This document shows, piece by piece, positions 1 to 7,613 of a stretch of DNA of 36,992 bases. Source of the DNA: Bacteroidota bacterium (lineage in GTDB: Bacteria; Bacteroidota; Bacteroidia; Bacteroidales; B18-G4). Under the pieces are notes generated by a model, which worked only from the letters and a program-made list of their open reading frames with translations, did no database searches and was not told the DNA's origin. The DNA lies in contig JAHJRE010000039.1 of the NCBI GenBank assembly GCA_018831055.1, positions 1 to 36,992 of the forward strand, given 5' to 3'. Position numbers and translations under genes: made by a program. Positions within the stretch are counted from its first letter, which is position 1; each line of letters opens with the position of its first letter.

Positions 1-1
1 C

Positions 2-424
2 AATTATTTTTATCATAATGCCGGTTTGGATTTCACCTGGATCATTTGGAAGGGGTTGGTTTTTAGAAATGAATTGAATCAGCGTTTATACAGGGGGTTG
101 AATGAGGATCTTGATGATGATTACCTGTTATGGAATGCAAGTATAGGGTGGAAATTTCTGAAAAACCATAGTGCGGAAGTATCTCTTGCGGTATATGACA
201 TTCTGGATCAGAACAAAAGCATATCCAGGAATGTAACGGAAACATATATTGAAGATTCGTCAACAGAGGTATTACAACGATATTTTATGCTTACTTTCAC
301 ATACAATTTAAAAAACTTTGTACAAGATGAGAGTCAACCCATGGAAGGGCCGGGATTTGGTCCTGGCGGCAGGTCTTCTTTTGGTCATCCCGGTGGTGGG
401 CCTCCTCACGACAGGATGCCATAG
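2..424 (+). CDS. Outer-membrane beta-barrel protein, C-terminal fragment (5' end outside window)
   Basis: The reading frame is open from the first bases of the window, so only the last ~140 codons are seen. The residues fit the final strands of the large Bacteroidetes outer membrane beta-barrel family related to TonB-dependent receptors. They include a WNASIGWKFL strand, the turn VYDILDQNKSISRNVTETY, and a last aromatic strand ending in YFMLTFTYNLKNF. The barrel should close at that strand, near base 318. After it comes a ~30-residue Gly/Pro-rich tail (GPGFGPGG, GHPGGGPP), a common ending for this family. The family is known for outer-membrane location; the ligand cannot be judged from this piece. 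The tail region is overlapped in another frame by the next gene's proposed signal peptide. Confidence 0.8.
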   Translation, partial: NYFYHNAGLDFTWIIWKGLVFRNELNQRLYRGLNEDLDDDYLLWNASIGWKFLKNHSAEVSLAVYDILDQNKSISRNVTETYIEDSSTEVLQRYFMLTFTYNLKNFVQDESQPMEGPGFGPGGRSSFGHPGGGPPHDRMP

Positions 425-1202
425 GATGCCGGTCTCAAAGTCATACTGGCGAGCGGAATCGGGTATGGAAACAGCGGCTTTTTCAGGATATGACAAAAAA
501 TCCGGGATACGATGGAAGGTTTCTAACGATGAGAACAGCTTATTCCTGGAATTTGACACGGATAACAGAGGTGTTCAGAGAAATATCCTGATCGCCGGTG
601 TAAAAATCTACATTGATACCACCGGCAAAAAGAAGGAAGGGATGTACCTGCACTATCCATACCGTGAGGGTGGAATGCGGGAAAGGCCGGATATGAGGCC
701 GCCACAGGATGAAGGGATGGAATTTGGCGCAGGTCCCGACCGGCAGCAGGCTGTTCAGCGCATGACGATCCGGATACCGGGTAAAGCGCTTTGGGTGTCG
801 GGGGATGGTGAATATCACATGGATCTTCAACTGGAAAAGACTGATTTTTCAGGTTCCATTGCATTTGATTCAGCCGGTTATCTGATTTATCATGCGTCAA
901 TTCCTTTAAAATTGATCTTTCCGGCAGGGAGGAGTAGGGGCATACCCTTTGCTTGCGGTATTGCCGCGGAAGGTATTATTCGTTCCCCAGGAATTGAATC
1001 GGATGGTTTCGGAGGTACCCGGGGCAGCGGTCAGGGTGGTTTTCCTGGATCCGGGCAAGGAGGAGGGAATTATGGTGGAGGACAAGGGAGAGGACAAGGA
1101 GGGGGGCCACCTGCGGGTCAACGGCCATCGGGATCGATTTCATCGGGTACAGAGATATGGTTTCAGACTGAGTTGGCGAAGCCAGGAATAACCAATCATT
1201 AG
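327..1202 (+). CDS. Predicted lipoprotein with Gly-rich C-terminus, overlapping the preceding barrel gene
   Basis: A 291-residue protein of unknown function. I chose ATG 327 because residues 1-31 then form a plausible lipoprotein signal: a basic start (MRVNPWKGRD), about 19 hydrophobic residues, and LLTTGC with Cys31. This start lies 98 bases inside the previous gene in another frame. The only later start that keeps most of the protein is ATG 426, which would leave a protein with no export signal. The body (roughly 40-230) has a beta-rich look, with segments such as SGIRWKVSNDENSLFLEFD and an IDTTGKKKEG motif. Residues ~235-270 are Gly/Gln/Pro-rich (GSGQGG repeats). The position behind a barrel gene suggests a surface or periplasmic partner; that is inference. 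The T at the -3 lipobox position is atypical, so lipidation is not certain. Confidence 0.65.
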   Translation: MRVNPWKGRDLVLAAGLLLVIPVVGLLTTGCHRMPVSKSYWRAESGMETAAFSGYDKKSGIRWKVSNDENSLFLEFDTDNRGVQRNILIAGVKIYIDTTGKKKEGMYLHYPYREGGMRERPDMRPPQDEGMEFGAGPDRQQAVQRMTIRIPGKALWVSGDGEYHMDLQLEKTDFSGSIAFDSAGYLIYHASIPLKLIFPAGRSRGIPFACGIAAEGIIRSPGIESDGFGGTRGSGQGGFPGSGQGGGNYGGGQGRGQGGGPPAGQRPSGSISSGTEIWFQTELAKPGITNH

Positions 1203-1230
1203 AATACAGCAAAGTCAATAATAGCCTGGA

Positions 1231-2361
1231 TCAGCTTCGGAAGAAATCTGAGACTTTTTCTGCCACGAAGGCTATTTCATTCTCCGAAAGTCCGTAAAAA
1301 AAAGGAAGTCGCACGATGGTTTCAGCATAGCGCACAGCATTAGGTAGTTCTCTTCCATCGTGCTTATCTTTATAATAGGGGCTGTTATGCAACGGCAGGT
1401 AATGGAATACGGCATGCACGCCTTTTTTGTTCAGGAATTGGAGTAATTCAATTCTTTCCTTAGGATTCCTGGCCAGGAAATAGAACATACTTCCATTTAC
1501 ATTAGCATAACCGGGGATTACCGGAAGGGTTAACAGTCCTTTATCCTGAAGGGGCTTGAGATAATCAAAATACGTATACCAAATATCTTTCCTGCGCTGT
1601 TGTATTATTTTCATGTCCTTAAGCTGGGCCAGGAGGGCTGCTGCCATCATTTCGGATGGCAGGTATGAGGCGCCCACGTCCACCCATTCGTATTTTACAA
1701 CATCACCTCTTTGAAATGCCGCGCGGTTGGTGCCTTTCTCCCAGATAATTTCTGCCCTTTCTTTCAGTTTACCATCGTTAACGGTCAACATTCCGCCTTC
1801 GCCGGTAATAATGTTTTTCGTTTCATGGAATGAGAAGCTTGCCAGATGTCCGATACTTCCCAATGCGCGTTCGCGGTACCATGAATCGATGGAGAGGGCA
1901 GCGTCTTCCACAACAAGCAGATTATACTTTCGGGCGACATGCATGATGGCATCCATGTTGCAGGCAACACCACTGTAATGGACCACAATGATGGCTTTTG
2001 TACGGTGTGAAATCAATGATTCGATGAGAGTTTCATCGATATTGGGTTGGTCGGGGCGGCTGTCGGCGAAAACGATTTTTGCATTGTGCAATGCAAAGGC
2101 ACTGGCAGTAGAGACAAAGGTAAAAGACGGGCAGATCACCTCATCGCCGGGTTCAAAGCGGGTCAGTACGGCGGCCATTTCCAGGGCATCGGTGCATGAA
2201 TTGGTTAAGAAAGCCTTTCCAAATCCGTATTTTTTTTCGAAAAACGAATGGCACTGACGTGTAAAGTTCCCGTTGCCTGAAATACGTCCTTCACGGGCAG
2301 CTTCCGTCATGAAATTTATTTCATTACCCGTGAAATGAGGCTTGTTAAAAGGGATTTTCAT
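1231..2361 (-). CDS. rffA: dTDP-4-amino-4,6-dideoxygalactose transaminase (RffA/WecE family)
   Basis: A 376-residue PLP enzyme of the DegT/DnrJ/EryC1/StrS family. It matches RffA/WecE along its whole length: start MKIPFNKPHFTGNE, then CPSFTFVSTA, VHYSGVACNMD, SFHETKN with the PLP lysine Lys182, EKGTNRAAFQRG and a C-terminal VFHYLPLH. The family moves an amino group from glutamate to dTDP-4-keto-6-deoxyglucose, giving dTDP-Fuc4N for surface glycans. One oddity: the usual DAAQ motif reads DAAL here (Asp153...Leu156), losing the Gln that normally contacts the PLP ring. It lies 14 bases after a polyprenyl-phosphate glycosyltransferase gene on the same strand. The exact substrate could be another 4-keto sugar. 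Confidence 0.88.
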   Translation of the reverse strand: MKIPFNKPHFTGNEINFMTEAAREGRISGNGNFTRQCHSFFEKKYGFGKAFLTNSCTDALEMAAVLTRFEPGDEVICPSFTFVSTASAFALHNAKIVFADSRPDQPNIDETLIESLISHRTKAIIVVHYSGVACNMDAIMHVARKYNLLVVEDAALSIDSWYRERALGSIGHLASFSFHETKNIITGEGGMLTVNDGKLKERAEIIWEKGTNRAAFQRGDVVKYEWVDVGASYLPSEMMAAALLAQLKDMKIIQQRRKDIWYTYFDYLKPLQDKGLLTLPVIPGYANVNGSMFYFLARNPKERIELLQFLNKKGVHAVFHYLPLHNSPYYKDKHDGRELPNAVRYAETIVRLPFFYGLSENEIAFVAEKVSDFFRS

Positions 2362-2375
2362 GGCACAACCTTAAT

Positions 2376-3296
2376 TTAGAGGACTTTGTCGATGTGGTAG
2401 GGAGGTTTTCGCTTTTGCACCTGATAAATACGACTGATATATCCACCGATAACACCAAGGCTGAAGATAATCAGGCTTGTACTAAAAAGAACCGTAACGA
2501 TGAGGGATGTATATCCCAGGGGAATATCCAGAAAGAGTTTTTTCAGGATAAAGTGAACACCCAGAAGGAAGGTCAGTACAGAAATAGTGAAGCCTCCGTA
2601 TATCATTATTTTCAGTGGCATATTGGTATAAAAGAAAACCAGGTCGGATGCGAGACGGAAAAGCTTGATAGGGGTGTAACCCGACTTATTACCCTTTCTT
2701 TTATGATGTTGCACTTCCACCTGTAAAATATCATCGGTGTACCATTGGAGAATTTCATCGATATAGACGAAGTGGAGGTCGTGTTCCACGATCTTGTCGA
2801 TGATCTCCTTCCTTATCAACCTGAATGAGGATCCTTTGCGAGCTCTTCTGTAAAATACGCTGGAGTACTTTCTAACGGAGTAGCTTCCAATGTTCCGGAT
2901 GATTGAATGCTTTTTATTCCTGAAAACTCCATAAACCATATCCGGGTTGTAATCATTCGCCACTGCAGCGAGTTTTTCTATTTCGGCAGGAGGGTGCTGG
3001 AGATCATCGTCCATTGTAATGATATAATCACCCTTCACGAAGTGGAAACCGCACATGATGGCGTTGTGCTGTCCATAATTTTTGTTAAGCCGGATGGCTG
3101 TAATGTTTCCAGGGTTTTCTTTTTTGAGGTGTGTAAGCACTTGCCAGCTTTGGTCACGGCTGCCATCGTCGATGAAGATGACTTCAAAGCTTTTGCTGAT
3201 CTTGTCAAAAACCTCTTTGATTCCTTTGTACAGTTCGCTCAGGAGTGTATCACTCTGGAAAACGGGAACAACAACCGAATAATCAACCTGGTTCAT
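2376..3296 (-). CDS. GT2 glycosyltransferase with two C-terminal membrane helices (polyprenyl-phosphate sugar synthase type)
   Basis: A 306-residue protein. Residues 1-220 form a GT-A fold GT2 domain: YSVVVPVF at the start, DDGSRD (43-48), and MDDDLQHPP with the metal-binding Asp run at 96-98. Two hydrophobic segments follow (about 228-250 and 263-287), then a basic cytoplasmic tail. This is the ArnC/GtrB/DPM-like arrangement, known to transfer a sugar from a nucleotide donor onto undecaprenyl phosphate at the inner membrane. It sits 29 bases after the TMTC-like transferase gene and 14 bases before rffA. I infer that it supplies a lipid-linked sugar to a membrane transferase such as that neighbour. 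The sugar is not readable from the sequence. Confidence 0.85.
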   Translation of the reverse strand: MNQVDYSVVVPVFQSDTLLSELYKGIKEVFDKISKSFEVIFIDDGSRDQSWQVLTHLKKENPGNITAIRLNKNYGQHNAIMCGFHFVKGDYIITMDDDLQHPPAEIEKLAAVANDYNPDMVYGVFRNKKHSIIRNIGSYSVRKYSSVFYRRARKGSSFRLIRKEIIDKIVEHDLHFVYIDEILQWYTDDILQVEVQHHKRKGNKSGYTPIKLFRLASDLVFFYTNMPLKIMIYGGFTISVLTFLLGVHFILKKLFLDIPLGYTSLIVTVLFSTSLIIFSLGVIGGYISRIYQVQKRKPPYHIDKVL

Positions 3297-3315
3297 GCCG
3301 AAAAGTTAGGTCATG

Positions 3316-3323
3316 CAAATATA
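3316..3323 (-). promoter_or_regulatory. Candidate Bacteroidetes -7 element (TATATTTG)
   Basis: On the minus strand this reads TATATTTG, an exact fit to TAnnTTTG, 20 bases upstream of the GT2 start at 3296. No TTG was found at the expected -33 distance, so this is a weak call for an internal promoter. Confidence 0.3.
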
Positions 3324-3325
3324 AT

Positions 3326-5338
3326 CTATTTCCGTTCAGGAATGGGGTTGTCGCCTGAGGCCTTTCTCAGTTTCTCAAAGTAGAATCCTGCTTTTTCTTC
3401 ATCACCTTTTTGGCGGTAATAGCGGTTGAGGAACATGCTCACCTGGGCGGGAGCGCCCATTTCAACAGCTTTTTCATAAAACCCAATGCCCTTTATAGTG
3501 TCTCCGATACTAAGATAATAATTACCAAAGTTAAGGTAGGGAAGGGTTTCTTTCGGGTCAAGTTTGATGATTTCTTCATTCAGGATGAGGGCTTTGCGGA
3601 AATCACCTTTCAGGAAATGGAGATTAGCCAGGCGTGATCTGGGATTGATGATTCCCGGTTCCAGTTCTATGCACTTTTCGTACATAATCATTGCAGAATC
3701 GCGCATGCCTTTATTTTCGTATACCATTCCGAGGTTAAAGAGGGCGACCCCATAATCCGGTTTGATCTCAATTGCCTTCTTGAAATACTTCATAGCCTGG
3801 TCGTAATCCTTGAAAATTTTATTGTAGGCAATCCCGAGATTGGACCAGGATGAATAATGTTCAGGGTAGATTTCCAATGCTCTTTTCCAAAAACCGGCGG
3901 CTCTTTCTGCCGAGGGTTTAATGAATTTGGTAACATCCACGGGTTTTGATAGTTCTCTGTTGACTTGTCGCATAATTTCGTCGGCCAGAAGGTCATTGGC
4001 TTTAACCGAATTATGAAGGTGTTTGATATCGGCATTGAACAAGGTATATTGTGTATTCCAGTCCTTGTTTCTGTCGCGGGTTTTTAAGGTGGAAGGGATC
4101 AGCAATAATAGAACAATAACGGTAACGATTGCTGTATTTATGCTGAATGCATTGCTTGTTTTTCCTGCGAGCCTGAAAACCAGGAAGAGGATATAAACAA
4201 TGGCAAGGATAAAAGGCAGGGAAGGAAAGAAAAGAAAGCGTTCAGCGATGATACCCGGGGGAAAGGCTACAATATTTGAATATGGAGCCATTGTGATCAG
4301 GAAGAACAAAAACGCAAAGGATAAAATAGCTTTTTTCCTGAAAAAGATCACGGCATACACAAACATACCCAGATAGATCAGGAAAGATAGTATTACCCAG
4401 GGGTTGGCCGGTCCGGTGAGCGGGATCATGTCATAGCCGTAATAATAAACGAGCGGGTGGGGATAGAACAGTAAGCGCAGATAATATAATAACCCATAAA
4501 GTCCTGTGGATATTCTGACAAGGAAATCATCCTGGTATCCGATGGGGTTTTCGTGAAAGCGGATGATCCTGGAAGTTTCCGGCAGGTAAAGGTATGGACC
4601 GAAGATGGATACAATTGCTACCAGCAGCATTACCCCCGTGATAATGAGTATTTTCTTTGGTTTCATATCGGTAAAGAAATGAAAGACCAGAGGGAAAACC
4701 AGGATAGTAGAAACAATAGAGGCTTTCGAAAGGAAAGCGAGAATATAGAAGATGATACCCCAGAATACCGGCCATTTTTTCCCGTAATCGGCATATTTCA
4801 GGAAGGCCTGCAGGGAGAGCAGGAAAAACCCGAGGCTAAGGATCTCGTCGCGGTTTTTAAGGCTGGCGACTACTTCGGTATGAATGGGATGGGCAACAAA
4901 GAGAAGGGTTATAAGAAAGGGGAGATACAGGCTTTGGTTGCGGAAGAGCCTTTTAAGAACCTGAAAAATCAGCAGGGCAAGCAGGATGTAAAGAAGAAGG
5001 TTGATAGTATGGCTGATATAAGGCATTTTAGGATTATTCTCTCCGAAAATACCGTATTCAATAGCGAATGAAATCCTCACAACCGGCCGGTATCCATAAT
5101 GCATATCTTCCAGTTCACGGGAGGCATAAAGGGAAGTCATAATTTCCGGTATGGCTTTGAAACCCTGCTTGATCAGATCATTTCCCGATGAGATATGATA
5201 ATCATCGAGGGAGTAAAAATTGCCAATGGTATTACTATAATTAACTGCGCCCAGCAGGATAATGACCAGGATGAAAATCCGGTTCAGCAATTTTGAATGG
5301 TTCTTTTCATTCAAAGGTGTAGGATCGGGTTGTTTCAT
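3326..5338 (-). CDS. TMTC-like membrane glycosyltransferase with C-terminal TPR repeats
   Basis: A 670-residue protein. The first ~420 residues are a multi-spanning membrane domain. After the first helix comes an external loop with FYSLDDYH, matching the acidic pair in the first loop of GT-C enzymes (PMT/TMTC type). The motif HPIHTEVVASLKNRDEIL also resembles TMTC proteins. From about residue 470 there are roughly five TPR units, for example a WSNLGIAYNK...DYDQAMKYFKKAIEIKPDY repeat. Eukaryotic TMTCs are O-mannosyltransferases using lipid-linked mannose; bacterial homologues are mostly uncharacterised. The neighbouring polyprenyl-phosphate GT2 and rffA fit a lipid-linked sugar transfer role. 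The TPRs are predicted to lie on the outer face and may bind acceptor proteins; this is inference. Confidence 0.8.
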   Translation of the reverse strand: MKQPDPTPLNEKNHSKLLNRIFILVIILLGAVNYSNTIGNFYSLDDYHISSGNDLIKQGFKAIPEIMTSLYASRELEDMHYGYRPVVRISFAIEYGIFGENNPKMPYISHTINLLLYILLALLIFQVLKRLFRNQSLYLPFLITLLFVAHPIHTEVVASLKNRDEILSLGFFLLSLQAFLKYADYGKKWPVFWGIIFYILAFLSKASIVSTILVFPLVFHFFTDMKPKKILIITGVMLLVAIVSIFGPYLYLPETSRIIRFHENPIGYQDDFLVRISTGLYGLLYYLRLLFYPHPLVYYYGYDMIPLTGPANPWVILSFLIYLGMFVYAVIFFRKKAILSFAFLFFLITMAPYSNIVAFPPGIIAERFLFFPSLPFILAIVYILFLVFRLAGKTSNAFSINTAIVTVIVLLLLIPSTLKTRDRNKDWNTQYTLFNADIKHLHNSVKANDLLADEIMRQVNRELSKPVDVTKFIKPSAERAAGFWKRALEIYPEHYSSWSNLGIAYNKIFKDYDQAMKYFKKAIEIKPDYGVALFNLGMVYENKGMRDSAMIMYEKCIELEPGIINPRSRLANLHFLKGDFRKALILNEEIIKLDPKETLPYLNFGNYYLSIGDTIKGIGFYEKAVEMGAPAQVSMFLNRYYRQKGDEEKAGFYFEKLRKASGDNPIPERK

Positions 5339-5353
5339 ATAACCAAGGATGAA

Positions 5354-6148
5354 TTAAAGTGTTCTGTCGGCCAGCCCTTTGATTGCCAGCATGGTTTGTT
5401 TTCTGGCCTCAATGAAGCCCATATGTCCTGTCCCATCCAGGATAAGTATTTCGGAGTGTTTTGGAAGGATGACCTGTTCCATGATCAAATCCATAGGAAT
5501 GCGGGAGTCGTCTTTTCCAATGATGAACAAAACAGGAAATCCCGCATTTTTCAGTACATTTTCCTTCCCGGTCCTAAGTTTCATCCCTTCGAGTGCTGCG
5601 ATGATGTTTGCGGGGGATATTTTGGAGGCCTGGGAATGAAGTTTTTCAATTTCTCTTTCATACAATTCTTCATTTCCGGGAGAGAAGAGAGAAGGAATGA
5701 ACTGTAGGATAAAGTCGTGATGATTTTCTTCCACTATGCGGATTGTCCGGTTACGGTTTGCTTTGGCTTCCGGGCTGTCGGCAGCGGCATGTGAGTGGAA
5801 TAGAACGAGAGCGCCTATTTTTGCGGCATACATTTCAGCAAACGACAATGCCACATACCCTCCCATGGAATGTCCTGCCATCAGGCATTGCTTGACGTTA
5901 AGCGAATTAAGAACTTTGTTGACGGCTTCCGCCATGATTTCCATGGTATTGATCATATCAATACTATCGCTCTTTCCGAATCCGGGGAGGTCGATGGAGA
6001 CCACGCTGTAATCGTTGGAGAGAAAGTCTTCAAAACGGTTCCAGATTTTGGAATTCTCCAGGAAGCCATGGAGCAGGACGATGGTTTTTCCATGGCCTTT
6101 GACCCTGAAACGGATGTCTTTTCCTTTAAATTTGATACTACTAACCAT
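5354..6148 (-). CDS. Alpha/beta-fold hydrolase
   Basis: A 264-residue hydrolase. It has an oxyanion-loop motif LLHGFLEN (25-32), a nucleophile elbow AGHSMGG with Ser94, an acid in GKDDSRIP (Asp213 or Asp214) and DGTGHMGF with His242, giving a complete Ser-Asp-His triad. No signal peptide is seen, so it is probably cytoplasmic. I chose ATG 6148 rather than an upstream ATG at 6166. ATG 6148 overlaps the stop of the preceding peptidase gene by eight bases (ATGGTTAG), which suggests translational coupling. The family includes esterases, haloperoxidase-like and MenH-like enzymes; the substrate cannot be assigned. It is 15 bases before the TMTC-like gene. Confidence 0.88.
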   Translation of the reverse strand: MVSSIKFKGKDIRFRVKGHGKTIVLLHGFLENSKIWNRFEDFLSNDYSVVSIDLPGFGKSDSIDMINTMEIMAEAVNKVLNSLNVKQCLMAGHSMGGYVALSFAEMYAAKIGALVLFHSHAAADSPEAKANRNRTIRIVEENHHDFILQFIPSLFSPGNEELYEREIEKLHSQASKISPANIIAALEGMKLRTGKENVLKNAGFPVLFIIGKDDSRIPMDLIMEQVILPKHSEILILDGTGHMGFIEARKQTMLAIKGLADRTL

Positions 6149-7541
6149 TGTACATAATCTTTTCAATTTCCAAAACTGATTTCGGAATAGGTTTACCCAG
6201 GACGATGCAACCCGATTCTGTAATCAGGATATCATCTTCAATACGTATGCCGCCGAAGTCTTTGTATGTTTCCACTTTATCGTAATTAATAAATTCGGAA
6301 AATTTCTTTTCATTGCGCCATTGATCGATGAGAGCCGGTATGAAATAAATTCCGGGTTCATCGGTGATCACAAAGCCGGGCTGTAGTCTTCTGGCCATAC
6401 GCAGGAAAGCAAGTCCGAATTGTTTAGAGCGTTGTATTTCCTGATCATATCCTACAAAGTTTTCGCCCAGGTTTTCCATATCATGAACATCGAGGCCCAT
6501 CATATGTCCTAATCCATGTGGGAAGAACAGAGCGTGAGCACCCTGGCTGACGGCTTCCCCAATATCACCCTTCATCAGGCCGAGAGCTTTCAAACCTTCT
6601 GCGATGGTTGTTGCGGCAAGCAAATGCATTTCTCTGTAAAATATACCGGGTTTGCAGGCTGCAATCACGTCGTTATTGGCTTTGAGGACGATCTCATAGA
6701 TTTCTTTCTGACGGGTATTGAATTTTCCCCCGACAGGAACGGTACGGGTGATATCGGAGGCATAATGCATTTCCGATTCGGCCCCGGCATCGGTGACCAT
6801 CATTCTGCCTTCCCGGAGGGTATTCCCGTGATAATGATTATGTAATGTTTGACCGTTAATGCTAAGGATCACCGGGAAAGAGACAGGGCCTCCCATGGAA
6901 AGGGATATCCCTTCGATGGTACCGGCTATTTCTCTTTCAACAACCCCGGGCATGGCCATTTTCATGGAGGTGGTATGCATTGCATAGGCAATATCCATAG
7001 CTTTTTCGATCTCTCTGATTTCGTGTTCGTCCTTGACCGACCTGAGTTTAACAACACCACGGATCAGCTCTTCGGAGACATAGGATTTGATTTTCGGGAA
7101 ATCGACATCCAGGATTCTGTTAAGCTGCATCCAGTGATCGCCCCGGTAAGGAGGGAGGATGTGCAACCTGCGTCCTGAACCTATGGCTTTACTTAAATAT
7201 TCAGGAAGTGCAGACAAAGGCCGGGTATGTTCTACTCCTACTCTGAGTGCACGGTCTTTCATGGATGGCTGGGGGCCCATCCAAATAATATCGTCCATAG
7301 TGACATCGTCACCGAAAATTATGTCGTTACCTGCATCTAAGTCTATGATGGCAGCAAGATCAGGCTGGTCGAGGCCGAAAAAATATAAAAAGCTGCTATC
7401 CTGACGGAAATGATAGGTGTTGGCGGGGTAATTCATTGAGGCTTCCTGGTTGCCCATAAAAAGGATAACGCCTCCGGAAAGTTCTTTACGCAGGTTTGTT
7501 CTGCGTTCCTGGTACAAACTGGCTTCAAACATATTGGTCAT
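6141..7541 (-). CDS. M24B metallopeptidase, prolidase-like (aminopeptidase P family)
   Basis: A 466-residue protein with an N-terminal creatinase/AMP_N domain (about 1-135) and a C-terminal pita-bread catalytic domain. All five dinuclear metal ligands are visible: Asp in VTDAGAE, Asp in SDITRT, His in HGLGHMMGLDVHD, Glu in TDEPGIYF and Glu in GIRIEDD. The family removes residues linked to proline. Compared with the next gene it has a long insertion between the HGLGH block and the EPGIYF block, and another before GGIRIED. This is how prolidases (PEPD type) differ from bacterial PepP. It is probably a cytoplasmic Xaa-Pro dipeptidase or aminopeptidase; no signal peptide is seen. It starts 72 bases after the paralogue upstream and may have its own promoter. 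Confidence 0.9.
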   Translation of the reverse strand: MTNMFEASLYQERRTNLRKELSGGVILFMGNQEASMNYPANTYHFRQDSSFLYFFGLDQPDLAAIIDLDAGNDIIFGDDVTMDDIIWMGPQPSMKDRALRVGVEHTRPLSALPEYLSKAIGSGRRLHILPPYRGDHWMQLNRILDVDFPKIKSYVSEELIRGVVKLRSVKDEHEIREIEKAMDIAYAMHTTSMKMAMPGVVEREIAGTIEGISLSMGGPVSFPVILSINGQTLHNHYHGNTLREGRMMVTDAGAESEMHYASDITRTVPVGGKFNTRQKEIYEIVLKANNDVIAACKPGIFYREMHLLAATTIAEGLKALGLMKGDIGEAVSQGAHALFFPHGLGHMMGLDVHDMENLGENFVGYDQEIQRSKQFGLAFLRMARRLQPGFVITDEPGIYFIPALIDQWRNEKKFSEFINYDKVETYKDFGGIRIEDDILITESGCIVLGKPIPKSVLEIEKIMYNG

Positions 7542-7560
7542 TTTTTGTTAATTACGACTT

Positions 7561-7568
7561 CAAAGGTA
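7561..7568 (-). promoter_or_regulatory. Candidate -7 element (TACCTTTG) for the prolidase-like gene
   Basis: The minus strand reads TACCTTTG, fitting TAnnTTTG, 20 bases upstream of ATG 7541 in the 72-base gap between the two M24 genes. No clear TTG at -33. It would separate expression of the downstream peptidase/hydrolase/glycosyltransferase genes from the upstream peptidase. Confidence 0.4.
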
Positions 7569-7613
7569 AATAAAACATGGGTGAATTAGGTGAATCTGTC
7601 CGGAAAATCAGGA

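Noticed and set aside
327-424. Frameshift or sequencing error joining the barrel and lipoprotein genes
   Set aside because: The barrel protein ends naturally after a family-typical Gly/Pro tail, and the next protein is unrelated, so a single broken gene is unlikely; treated as an overlap instead.
1014-1120. Short G-rich DNA repeats (ggacaagg, ggtcaggg types)
   Set aside because: They encode the Gly/Gln-rich end of the lipoprotein; low-complexity protein explains them without a separate DNA function.
4553-5071. 172-codon open frame on the plus strand inside the TMTC-like gene
   Set aside because: Antisense to a clearly coding membrane/TPR protein, rich in charged residues from reversed codons, with no recognisable domain.
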